Of a stretch of DNA of 64,000 bases, positions 31,474-39,218 are shown piece by piece. The translations under genes and the position numbers were made by a program. The notes below the pieces were generated by a model. The model was not told the DNA's origin and ran no database searches. It was given only the letters and a program-made list of their open reading frames with translations. The stretch is from the NCBI RefSeq assembly GCF_900217235.1, contig NZ_LT907975.1, forward strand, positions 2,393,001-2,457,000, given 5' to 3'. The DNA comes from Pseudodesulfovibrio profundus. Lineage in GTDB: Bacteria > Desulfobacterota > Desulfovibrionia > Desulfovibrionales > Desulfovibrionaceae. Every line of letters starts with the position of its first letter. The first letter of the stretch is position 1.

Positions 31474-31501
31474 CACTTTGCGGCGAAAAGATGCTGCAGG
31501 G

Positions 31502-31789
31502 CTACTCTTCGAAAGGATCGCTGATGAGGTCGGCGACGCGGTCGGCATTCAGTGAATGCGCCTCGACACCCTGTGCCAGCATCTCAGGCGAGATACCCGC
31601 AAATCCCTGGCCTGCCTCTCGGGCTTCCGAGCGACCGGTGTTGCGATCAACCACGTTCATGGCGTCGTCCATGGTGGCATCCATGGCCTGGCCAGAACCC
31701 TGGTCCTTCCGCTGACGTATTTCCTGTATCTTCTGGCTGAGCCGATCAATTCGAGGATCGAAGCTGGTCGTGAAATCCATTCCGGGCAT
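31502..31789 (-). CDS. Small conserved-looking protein, function unknown
   Basis: A 95-residue soluble protein starting MPGMDFTTSFDPRIDRL, with a strong AAGGAGGAAT site before the ATG. It is polar, with a helical first half (SQKIQEIRQRKD) and an acidic end (LISDPFEE). No signal peptide or cysteines. I do not recognise a family. It seems to be a single-gene unit with a weak terminator beyond it. Confidence 0.7.
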   Translation of the reverse strand: MPGMDFTTSFDPRIDRLSQKIQEIRQRKDQGSGQAMDATMDDAMNVVDRNTGRSEAREAGQGFAGISPEMLAQGVEAHSLNADRVADLISDPFEE

Positions 31790-31894
31790 AATATTCCTCC
31801 TTCTTTCGATGTGTTTAAGAAAGCAAGAGGTGTGCTCAATGTTAAAAAGTGTGTAAAATCAGAAGTATGGTGATTAGGAGTGTCCGGCCATACG

Positions 31895-32311
31895 TCATTT
31901 TTTTCCGGTTTGAGCGTTTGGTTGTACCGGAATCAAAACAAAAGTTGCCATGACTGCGGCAAAGTAGGCAGCATAAAGCACAGGGAAAATCCATGCAGGA
32001 ATGTCGGGGAAGAGCAGTCTGTCCACCCAGTGGAAAATGAACCCTTGATCGTATCCTGATGTCGCGTCATCACTATTGAGGCGCAGTTGTGACTCCCAGA
32101 CAGTCAGCGGGCACAGTTTGCCGAGCAGCGCCTCCACAAGAACGAAAAGCATGATTCCGGCGTGCGTGTATCTGAAAAGCCTTGAGTGGATCAGACGCCA
32201 TCGCAAAAAATGCCCTAGCCAGACCGCAGGAAGTCCCAGCGTGAGAAACAGGGCGATGGCAAAATGCAGCAGCAGGATGGCATCGGCCAACAGCAACTGC
32301 CATCCGTCCAT
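31895..32311 (-). CDS. DUF2784 family membrane protein
   Basis: A 138-residue protein with about four membrane helices (near 10-30, 45-65, 100-125 and a final segment). The motif CPLTVWESQLR near residue 68 and the following GYDQGFIFHW region fit the DUF2784 family, whose function is unknown. Its ATG overlaps the stop of the hydrolase gene by one base (TAATG), so the two are probably translated together. Confidence 0.82.
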   Translation of the reverse strand: MDGWQLLLADAILLLHFAIALFLTLGLPAVWLGHFLRWRLIHSRLFRYTHAGIMLFVLVEALLGKLCPLTVWESQLRLNSDDATSGYDQGFIFHWVDRLLFPDIPAWIFPVLYAAYFAAVMATFVLIPVQPNAQTGKK

Positions 32312-33147
32312 TACTTTTCCTGCTCCAGTGTGCTGAAAAAGTGTTCCAGTTCCTTGATGTACGCATCGCCCATGAAGAGGTACCCGGAATTATGACCACC
32401 TTGCATCTCCATGAATGCCTTGGGTCCGGCATACGAAGCATACAGTCGTCGTCCCAGTGCGTAGGGCACGATCTCGTCCTCCTGCGAATGACCGAACAGA
32501 ATGGGCAGATCATGGCCGCGCAGGGCGGATTCACTGTCGTACTGATAGCGGGCAAGGAGGCGGACGGGAAGCCACGGATACATGTACGCCCCCATGTCGG
32601 GGATGGAGGTGAACGTTGATTCGAGGACAAGTCCGGCAGGGCGGTATCCCCGGTCCAGGACGTCGGCAGCCAGTCGTGCCGTGACCGCGCCGCCAAGGGA
32701 GCGCCCAAAGAGGATTACGCTCTCGGGCGACACGTTTCGTGTCTTTACCAGCCAGTTCCATGCTGCCATGGCGTCGCTGCGCATGGCTCCCTCACCGGGT
32801 TCGCCTTCGCTCTTGCCGTACCCGGAATAGTCATAAACGAGGGTGGATATTCCCATCTCATGGAAAATACGAAGTGTTTCCAGTCGGTGGGAGACATTTC
32901 CCCCGTTGCCGTGCGAAAACAGTATGGTGAATCGCGCATCAGGGTGCGGCACCCACCAGGCGTGGATGTGGTTACCCAGCCCATTGAGAATCGTGACATC
33001 CTCGTACGGCAGTCCGATCAACTCGGGCGAGGCCACGTGCTCGGTTCTGGGGTAGTACAGCATCTTTCGCTGGGAAAGATACATCCAGACGACAACTGCG
33101 CCGTAGCAAATGACGGCGGCTCCGATAAGTTTCAGTGCGGTTCCCAT
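32311..33147 (-). CDS. Alpha/beta hydrolase, membrane-anchored
   Basis: A 278-residue hydrolase with an N-terminal membrane anchor (LIGAAVICYGAVVVWMYL). The fold shows the oxyanion segment FSHGNGGNVSH (about 78), the nucleophile elbow GRSLGG (about 149, Ser), a catalytic-acid region HSQEDEIVP (about 217) and a late His in QGGHNSG. It resembles the Bem46/YfhR-type serine hydrolases. Substrate unknown. It is coupled to the DUF2784 gene. The upstream gap separates it from the divergent mobA. Confidence 0.88.
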   Translation of the reverse strand: MGTALKLIGAAVICYGAVVVWMYLSQRKMLYYPRTEHVASPELIGLPYEDVTILNGLGNHIHAWWVPHPDARFTILFSHGNGGNVSHRLETLRIFHEMGISTLVYDYSGYGKSEGEPGEGAMRSDAMAAWNWLVKTRNVSPESVILFGRSLGGAVTARLAADVLDRGYRPAGLVLESTFTSIPDMGAYMYPWLPVRLLARYQYDSESALRGHDLPILFGHSQEDEIVPYALGRRLYASYAGPKAFMEMQGGHNSGYLFMGDAYIKELEHFFSTLEQEK

Positions 33148-33222
33148 GAAAATCCTTATACACGGAGAAGAAGTGTTTGTGGACCCTTCCCATTCTCACG
33201 CGGTTGGTTTAGATTCCCCGTC

Positions 33223-33825
33223 ATGAATATAGCAGGCATTATACTGGCCGGTGGCCTCGGAACCCGCATGGGGCATGTGAAAAAGGCATTTCTCGATATC
33301 GGGGGACTGGCGATTATCGATCGATTGCTGGCAGTCTATCGCCCGTTGTTTCAGGAAATAATTATTTCGGCGCGTGAAGCGGATGAGTTTGCCGAGTATG
33401 GGCTGCCCGTGGCCCTGGACCGATTCGAGGCGCGAAGTTCGCTTACGGGCATCCACGCCGGTCTGGAAACCATGACCACGGATTTCGGATTCTTTTCCGC
33501 CTGCGATGCGCCCTTTCTCCAGTCGGGCCTGGTCGAGCGGCTTCTGGCCGAAATTGCACCCGATGATGACGTGATCATCCCATTGAAGGAAGACGGCTAC
33601 CGTGAACCGCTCTGCGCGATCTATTCCAAGCGCTGCCTGCCGTTTATCGCGGATCAGCTTGCACAGGGCGATTTCAAGATCATACGCTTCTTCGAGCATG
33701 TGCGTGTCAAAGAAGTCCCGGTCGCCCGATTGTACGATGGCGATCCCGAGTTTCTGTCCTTTTTCAACGTCAATCGGCCAGAAGACCTTGCCGAGGCTCG
33801 ACTGATGATAGGCGGAAAATTCTAG
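33223..33825 (+). CDS. mobA: Molybdenum cofactor guanylyltransferase
   Basis: A 200-residue nucleotidyltransferase that adds GMP to molybdopterin to form the MGD cofactor. The signature LAGGLGTRMG is at about 8-17 with the lysine (KKAF) just after it. The metal-binding CDAPF is near 96 and the FFNVNRPEDL tail near 183. It is needed by bis-MGD enzymes such as the oxidoreductase at 17700. The ATG at 33223 has only a weak ribosome-binding site. Its stop shares the 4-base CTAG with the stop of the convergent U32 gene. Confidence 0.92.
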   Translation: MNIAGIILAGGLGTRMGHVKKAFLDIGGLAIIDRLLAVYRPLFQEIIISAREADEFAEYGLPVALDRFEARSSLTGIHAGLETMTTDFGFFSACDAPFLQSGLVERLLAEIAPDDDVIIPLKEDGYREPLCAIYSKRCLPFIADQLAQGDFKIIRFFEHVRVKEVPVARLYDGDPEFLSFFNVNRPEDLAEARLMIGGKF

Positions 33826-35225
33826 TCCAGATCGTCCAGATCCCACGGCTGGCGCAGGAATATGCCGGGTCGGATACCGGGATGGTCGCAGATGAACTCC
33901 ACGAACTGACCGGGATGGGCCACTTCCAGCCCTTCATTGTCCTTGTTTTCCACGCCATACTTCTCACAACTTAGTCTAGGGCGTTCCATGCCGGGAATGA
34001 GCAGCTCGATGTCGTCGCTCATGTTCCAGCGGGATTTGGTTTGCACGCGCCATCGACCGTCGCCGGTCTTCTCAAGGATGCGGGCCAACACCGGACGCTT
34101 TTCACCGGGGTCAGGCGGCATGGCAATGGCACCGCGCCGTTCCGGGTCGAAGAAACCGGTGGTCAGGGGCCGTGAAGCGGCATTAACCACTTCGGATAAA
34201 TATTTTTCCGGCTTGAACTCCCCTTTGGGGATGTCATTGAGAGCGGTCTTGTAGGCATCCACCACCTGCGCGAGGTAGGCGGAGCTTTTGGTGCGGCCTT
34301 CCAACTTGAGGGAGGCGACCTTCATGCGTGAAAACCACTCCACATAGTGCATGAGGCACAAATCCTGCGCAGCGAAAATCTTGGTCCAGCCCCCGGTCTC
34401 ATGACCCAGCGTCAAAGCGGGATCAGCCATGGTTTCAGCCGGAGTCTCATCTCCACCCAGCGGCTCGAAGCTGAAGTCGTCTTCCTCTTCGTCGAAGCTG
34501 AACTCTTCTTCCGGTTTTTCGATGGGGTACTCGCGAATCTCCCACAACGCTTCACCGGGGCGGGTGCGCTCCTCAAAAGTGACGGTGTGTGGCTTGTATT
34601 CATAGCGGCATGGATGGGAACACTCGCCGAGGTTGCCGGGGCGGTCGTTGAGGTAGGCCGACATGTAGCAGCGACCCGAGACCGCCATGCACATGGCGCC
34701 ATGTACGAAAACTTCGAGATCAACATCCGGCATCTCGGTGCGAGCAATGGCCAGCATTTCCATGAGTTCCTGCGAGCGCAGTTCGCGGGCCACGTTGACA
34801 CGACTGGCGCCGCACTCCTGCCAGAATCGGATGGATTCGGAGTTGGAGGTGTTGGCCTGTGTGGAAACATGAACCGGAATTTCCGGTGCCAGTCGGCGGA
34901 CCATGCGGATGACGCCGGGATCGGCAGCGATGATGGCGTCGGGCTTCAGTTCCCGCAGCCGTTCGATGTATTCCTTCACTGCGGGGATCATGGACTCTCG
35001 CGGGTAGACGTTCAGGGTGAAGTAGACCTTCACGTTGGCGTCGTGGGCGAGTTCTATGGCGCGTTCGAGTTCTTCCGGGGAAAAGCCTCCGGCTCCGGCG
35101 CGCAGGTTCAGGCTGTCGCCGCCAAGATAGACGGCGTCCGCTCCGTAGAGAATGGCTGTTTCCAGTTTTTCCATGTCTCCGGCGGGGACCAGTAATTCAG
35201 GTATATGTGGATTGCTTGCTGTCAT
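33822..35225 (-). CDS. Peptidase U32 family protein (RlhA/TrhP/YegQ-like)
   Basis: A 467-residue U32-family protein. The N-terminal barrel begins PELLVPAGDMEKLETAI; the family signature EVFVHGAMCMAVSGRCYMS is at about 165-183. Four Cys near there (CMAVSGRC, GECSHPC) suggest an iron-sulfur cluster. Characterised relatives are tRNA or 23S rRNA hydroxylation factors (TrhP, RlhA) rather than peptidases; which branch this belongs to is not clear. It has an acidic insertion at about 235-275. The ATG at 35223-35225 has a modest GGA site; an upstream in-frame ATG is less likely. Its end overlaps the mobA stop by 4 bases. Confidence 0.88.
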   Translation of the reverse strand: MTASNPHIPELLVPAGDMEKLETAILYGADAVYLGGDSLNLRAGAGGFSPEELERAIELAHDANVKVYFTLNVYPRESMIPAVKEYIERLRELKPDAIIAADPGVIRMVRRLAPEIPVHVSTQANTSNSESIRFWQECGASRVNVARELRSQELMEMLAIARTEMPDVDLEVFVHGAMCMAVSGRCYMSAYLNDRPGNLGECSHPCRYEYKPHTVTFEERTRPGEALWEIREYPIEKPEEEFSFDEEEDDFSFEPLGGDETPAETMADPALTLGHETGGWTKIFAAQDLCLMHYVEWFSRMKVASLKLEGRTKSSAYLAQVVDAYKTALNDIPKGEFKPEKYLSEVVNAASRPLTTGFFDPERRGAIAMPPDPGEKRPVLARILEKTGDGRWRVQTKSRWNMSDDIELLIPGMERPRLSCEKYGVENKDNEGLEVAHPGQFVEFICDHPGIRPGIFLRQPWDLDDLD

Positions 35226-35304
35226 TGTTTTTCCGTGTCGCAGTGGCGACAGAGGAAGGCTACAACATCGGGGCTGCCAAGCCAAGTGGAATGGCAAAAT
35301 ACGA

Positions 35305-35337
35305 GAGGCCGCACCCCTTGAACAGGGGGACGGCCTC
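35305..35337 (-). terminator. Hairpin after dapF
   Basis: GAGGCCG / CGGCCTC (35305-35311 with 35331-35337) enclose a second stem CCCC/GGGG. On the minus strand it is followed by TCGTATTTTG, a weak T-run. It lies 23 bases beyond the dapF stop. Confidence 0.5.
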
Positions 35338-35359
35338 CACGCTCTCTCTCGCAGGACTT

Positions 35360-36208
35360 CTAAATCAGCTTGAGCGGTTCCAGGTAGACCTCGCCCTTGA
35401 AGGTCAGTTCGGCCGCCCCCTGAAGAAAGACAGTGCCTTCTTCAAGAAATATGGTCAGTACTTCGCCGCCCGTGGTGGTCAGGTCGGCGCGCTCCGCCGT
35501 CAGTCCCAGAGTGTTGGCGACAAGCTGGGTGGCTGCGGCACCGGTGCCGCAAGCGTAGGTCTCGGCTTCAACGCCGCGCTCGTAGGTGCGCAGGAGCATG
35601 GTGTTGTCATCCTTCACCTGGGCGAAGTTGACATTGGTCCCGGCTGGGGCAAACCGCTCATGGTAGCGGAGCTTGGAGCCGAGATCTATGATGTCGAGGG
35701 CTTCGATGTCTTCCACGAAGACGACAACATGGGGGACGCCGGTATCAGCGAAGTGAACGGTCAGGGGTGCGCCGTCGATTTCCAGCTGGATGTCGGTCTC
35801 CAGTCCCTTGGGCGGAGTCAGTTGAACCTTGACCCGTCCGGCGTCGGGGCCGTCTTTCAGTACCTGTGCGCTGATGGGACCGGCGTCGGTACCAAAGGTG
35901 TGTTCTGCCGGAGCCAGGCCGATGGCATGCGCCAGCTTGCCTGCACAGCGGGAGGCGTTGCCGCACATCTCGGCGCGGGAGCCGTCGGAATTGAAAAAGT
36001 GCCAGCGGTAATCGAGGCCGTCTTCCGTGGTGTCATCCAGAAAGAACAGTCCGTCTGCATAGACGCCGAAAGCACGGGCACAGAGCGCCTTTGCCCATTT
36101 GGGCATGTCGGCTTCAGCGACCTTGGCTTCACGGTTGTCCACGACGACGAAATCGTTGCCGCAGCCTTGCATTTTATAGAATGGAACAGATGGTCCGAAA
36201 ATATTCAT
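35360..36208 (-). CDS. dapF: Diaminopimelate epimerase
   Basis: A 282-residue cofactor-independent racemase converting LL- to meso-diaminopimelate for lysine and peptidoglycan. Both catalytic cysteines are seen: MCGNASRC (about 80-87) and ACGTGAAA (about 219-226). The N-terminal KMQGCGNDFVVVD motif is also typical. ATG at 36206-36208. It stands upstream of the U32 gene on the same strand, separated by 134 bases with a hairpin. Confidence 0.96.
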   Translation of the reverse strand: MNIFGPSVPFYKMQGCGNDFVVVDNREAKVAEADMPKWAKALCARAFGVYADGLFFLDDTTEDGLDYRWHFFNSDGSRAEMCGNASRCAGKLAHAIGLAPAEHTFGTDAGPISAQVLKDGPDAGRVKVQLTPPKGLETDIQLEIDGAPLTVHFADTGVPHVVVFVEDIEALDIIDLGSKLRYHERFAPAGTNVNFAQVKDDNTMLLRTYERGVEAETYACGTGAAATQLVANTLGLTAERADLTTTGGEVLTIFLEEGTVFLQGAAELTFKGEVYLEPLKLI

Positions 36209-36733
36209 TGGAAAACTCCTTACCGTTGTTTCGATGTGTATCGTGTATCAAAGCATATCGTCCAATATGATTTTGATATTGTGAACTGGTTGTTCCCCGT
36301 AGGTTGGACTTTGCGCGGATGATATTGTTTTAAAAAAGTCCTTGTAAATTAATGATCTATTATACAGAAGAGGACCTCGGCATGAAATGTGAGGTGAACT
36401 CCATGTGTCGGAGGCCGGATAATACTATCAGACGGGCCTCATTTCCACAGCCATTTGTTGCCCTGCCACAGTCGAGTCCACCCTGCGCGGAGGCAGCCCG
36501 TTAAGGATAGTGACGGATTTGCTTTTGTGGCTGTTATTTTTTCGACTGTTGAGGCGTAGAATGTTTCCGTTTTGTGATGGAATAGATTAATTGGATAAGG
36601 GAAGAATCGGCAAAGCTCAGCAAGGTCTGTTCTGGCGAGAAGATATTTCGCTGCTGCTCTCTTCGTTAGACGATGCGGGGTTGTCTCATGTTTTTGCTTT
36701 TTCTTAGGAAACCGTGCTAACTGGTAATCAACG
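36209..36733. other. Intergenic region of about 525 bases, no gene seen
   Basis: The sequence is A+T-rich near dapF (probable promoter) and turns more balanced toward the next gene. An open frame on the minus strand from 36439 runs antisense into the deacetylase-like gene and lacks protein-like features. I see no tRNA or terminator. Confidence 0.6.
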
Positions 36734-37555
36734 ATGATTGTCAAATCCACCATATCTCCTTTGTGGCTGGCCGACACGGTCCAGCTGGAATCCGCCATCA
36801 GCGCATTGGCGGAAATATTTCGTGGTGCCTTTTCGGGAACAACAGTCTTTTTCCGTGCAGACGATGTTGCTGTTCCCGGCAATAATTGTCGGCGCATGCT
36901 TGAGGTCTTTCGCAAGTACCGGGTGCCGCTGCATCTGGCTGTCACCCCGGCATGGATAACGGCTTCGCGCTGGGCCGTACTCAAGGAATGGGCCGGAGAT
37001 GACGATCTGTGGTGCTGGCATCAGCATGGCTGGCGGCACGTCAACCACCAGCATACCGGCAAGAAGAGTGAGTTCGGTGTCAGTCGGCGACGAGCCGATA
37101 AGCGTGCGGACATCATCAAGGGCCGTATGCGGCTGGAGTCGATTCTCGGTGATGATTTTCATCCTGTGTTCACGCCCCCTTGGAATCGATTCGACTCCGA
37201 CACCGCCGAAGTGCTGGCCGAACTGGGATTCAAGGCGGTCTCGCGTTCGCAGTCCGAAAAGAAAAAAGTACCCCTTCCCGCCGGTGTGCGCGGTACGCCC
37301 GTCAATGTGGATTTACACACACGGAGCGAGGAGGACCCGCAGGAAGGATTGGACGCGCTGCTTGAGGAGTTTCGGCAGGCAGTGGAGTTCGGGCGCGTGG
37401 GCGTCATGCTGCACCATCAGCGCATGAATGACGCAGCGTTTCATTTTCTGGACAAATGTCTGGAGTTGGTGGCTCAGTCACCCAACTTGAAACCCATCCA
37501 TCTGGACATGGGAAGGGTTTCCGTGGGGCAGGCGATTTTTGATAATTATTCTTGA
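36734..37555 (+). CDS. Polysaccharide deacetylase-like protein
   Basis: A 273-residue protein of the NodB/DUF2334-like carbohydrate esterase class. FRADDVAVPG (about 40) holds the paired Asp of motif 1. WHQHGWRHVNH (about 94-104) supplies the His-x3-His metal ligands of motif 2, and FTPPWNRFDSDT (about 146) is motif 3. No signal peptide, so it is probably cytoplasmic or anchored through partners. It would deacylate an amino sugar or similar substrate. The ATG has a poor ribosome-binding site. It precedes the ABC/FtsX/OPT-like cluster by 81 bases on the same strand and may be functionally linked. Confidence 0.8.
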   Translation: MIVKSTISPLWLADTVQLESAISALAEIFRGAFSGTTVFFRADDVAVPGNNCRRMLEVFRKYRVPLHLAVTPAWITASRWAVLKEWAGDDDLWCWHQHGWRHVNHQHTGKKSEFGVSRRRADKRADIIKGRMRLESILGDDFHPVFTPPWNRFDSDTAEVLAELGFKAVSRSQSEKKKVPLPAGVRGTPVNVDLHTRSEEDPQEGLDALLEEFRQAVEFGRVGVMLHHQRMNDAAFHFLDKCLELVAQSPNLKPIHLDMGRVSVGQAIFDNYS

Positions 37556-37636
37556 ATTAGGTGTTGTCATAGCGTCACGGCTAACATAGACTTGGGACTA
37601 GTTGAAAAATAAGCAATTTTTAAGTGAGGTTGTTCC

Positions 37637-38341
37637 ATGACCGCGCCAGGCGTCGACCATAACGGCGTTACCCGCCAACCAGAGGAACGAATCAAGAGGC
37701 TGATCACATTGCCGTTCTCCAAATCACTGGAGATCAGCTACAAGAGCCTGAAGGTCCGTTTTTTCCGGTCCATGATCACGGTGTCGAGCCTGGTTTTGGC
37801 TGTTGCGTTCCTTGCGTTCGTGCTGGTCAACCTAGATGTGGCCGAGGGTATGTTGCGCAGCGGCGGAATGGATGCTGCCCGCTCTCTGAGCATGGTCGGG
37901 TACGATGTCGATTACGCCGAGGGAGCTGTGTCGATGTCGGCCAAGGAGCGATGGATTGTCATATTGTCCATGCTGGTCTGCACTGTTGGCATCATCAACG
38001 CGCAGCTCATGTCGGTCACCGAGCGGTTTTCCGAAATCGGTGTCATGAAATGCCTCGGCGCTTTGGACTCCATGATCCTCAAGTTGTTTTTGCTTGAGGC
38101 TACCATGCAGGGGATTGCCGGAGCCGTGACCGGTGCCGTGCTGGGAAGCCTGATATCCATTTTGACGGGAGTGGTCCGCTTTGGCGGTTCGGCTATTACC
38201 GGATTGGGAATGGTCGATCTGCTCGGGTCCATAGGACTCGCCACTCTTGCGGGGTGTATGCTCAGTCTCGTGGGCGTTTTATACCCGGCGTTGCTGGCGG
38301 CGCGCATGGAACCGATCAACGCCATCCGGGCAGAGCACTAG
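37637..38341 (+). CDS. Small FtsX-type ABC permease
   Basis: A 234-residue permease with four predicted membrane helices (about 42-65, 107-125, 150-175 and 195-222). The last three form the FtsX core, including the conserved cytoplasmic stretch ERFSEIGVMKCLGAL (about 132-146). The loop between TM1 and the rest is only ~40 residues, so it lacks the large periplasmic domain of MacB or LolC/E. GAGG precedes the ATG. The LolD-like ATPase starts 95 bases after its stop. Together with the giant FtsX protein it could form a heteromeric transporter. Confidence 0.85.
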   Translation: MTAPGVDHNGVTRQPEERIKRLITLPFSKSLEISYKSLKVRFFRSMITVSSLVLAVAFLAFVLVNLDVAEGMLRSGGMDAARSLSMVGYDVDYAEGAVSMSAKERWIVILSMLVCTVGIINAQLMSVTERFSEIGVMKCLGALDSMILKLFLLEATMQGIAGAVTGAVLGSLISILTGVVRFGGSAITGLGMVDLLGSIGLATLAGCMLSLVGVLYPALLAARMEPINAIRAEH

Positions 38342-38436
38342 GCAGGCCCGAAAAGATTTGAAACGGCGGCGGGCCTTGAAGCACGTTGCGTCCGTCGTCA
38401 GAGCCGATACCGTCCGAGGGTCGGCAGGGAAGGGAT

Positions 38437-39216
38437 ATGACAGAAGAAAAACGCACCATTGTCCGTGTCATCGGCGTAAAAAAGACCTTTGTCATGGGCA
38501 AACAGAAGCTGGAAGCCCTGAAAGGGGTCGATCTTGAAGTGTACGCGGGTGAGTATATTTCCATCATGGGACCGTCCGGTTCGGGTAAGTCCACGCTTTT
38601 CAACATGATCGGCGGCTTGGATAAACCAACCGACGGCAAGGTGTTCATTGATGAGGTGGATATCTCCCAACTGGATGCCTACGAGCTGGCATGGCTGCGC
38701 AACCGCAAGATCGGCTACATCTTTCAGACCTTCAATCTCATTCCGGTCATGACCGCATTGGAAAACGTGACCCTGCCCATGACCTTTGCCGGGATGAACG
38801 CCGACGATGCGCAGGAGAAGGGCATCGAGCTGCTCAAACTGGTGGGGCTGGGCGAGCGCTTCCAGCACAAGCCGCTGGAGCTTTCCGGCGGTCAGCAGCA
38901 ACGTGTGGCCGTAGCCCGTTCGTTGGCAAACGATCCCTCGATCATCCTGGCCGATGAGCCCACCGGCAACCTTGACCTGACAACCGGCGGCGAGATCATC
39001 GAGCTGTTGCAGATGCTCTCCAGTGAGCGCGGCGTGACAGTCATCTCCGCGACCCATGATTACAAGATGCTCAATGTTTCCGACCGGGTGGTCTGGGTAC
39101 GTGATGGCATGGTCGATCGCGTGGAGAACCGCGACGAACTTGATATTTCCGTCGGTGGAATCGGAGAAAAACTCGCTGGCAGCAGCTCCGGTCGAGCTGG
39201 CGAGGAGCGTGGATAG
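38437..39216 (+). CDS. LolD/MacB-like ABC transporter ATPase
   Basis: A 259-residue ATPase of the mechanotransmission type: Walker A GPSGSGKST (about 49-57), signature LSGGQQQRVAVAR (about 149), Walker B IILADEPTGNLD (about 168) and H-loop SATHD. The C-terminal ~30 residues are extra and Gly/Ser-rich. The partner permeases are the small FtsX protein upstream and the giant one downstream, whose ATG begins two bases after this stop. In this class ATP hydrolysis drives periplasmic conformational change rather than ordinary import. Confidence 0.93.
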   Translation: MTEEKRTIVRVIGVKKTFVMGKQKLEALKGVDLEVYAGEYISIMGPSGSGKSTLFNMIGGLDKPTDGKVFIDEVDISQLDAYELAWLRNRKIGYIFQTFNLIPVMTALENVTLPMTFAGMNADDAQEKGIELLKLVGLGERFQHKPLELSGGQQQRVAVARSLANDPSIILADEPTGNLDLTTGGEIIELLQMLSSERGVTVISATHDYKMLNVSDRVVWVRDGMVDRVENRDELDISVGGIGEKLAGSSSGRAGEERG

Positions 39217-39218
39217 TC

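Larger units (their letters stand above)
30310..31501. other. Gene-poor interval of about 1.2 kb
   Basis: No convincing gene is visible on either strand. Short open frames around 30899-31240 lack ribosome-binding sites and protein-like composition. The interval contains a hairpin CTGATGG-CTGCAA-CCATCAG (31083-31102), a palindrome at 31267 and a stem at 31441. Two CCCTCCGTTGC-type segments (near 30665 and 30970) may be a short direct repeat. The left part presumably holds the RND promoter. Confidence 0.6.

Noticed and set aside
36439-36984. 181-codon minus-strand frame overlapping the deacetylase-like gene
   Set aside because: Overlaps a gene with clear metal-binding motifs and has no start site.
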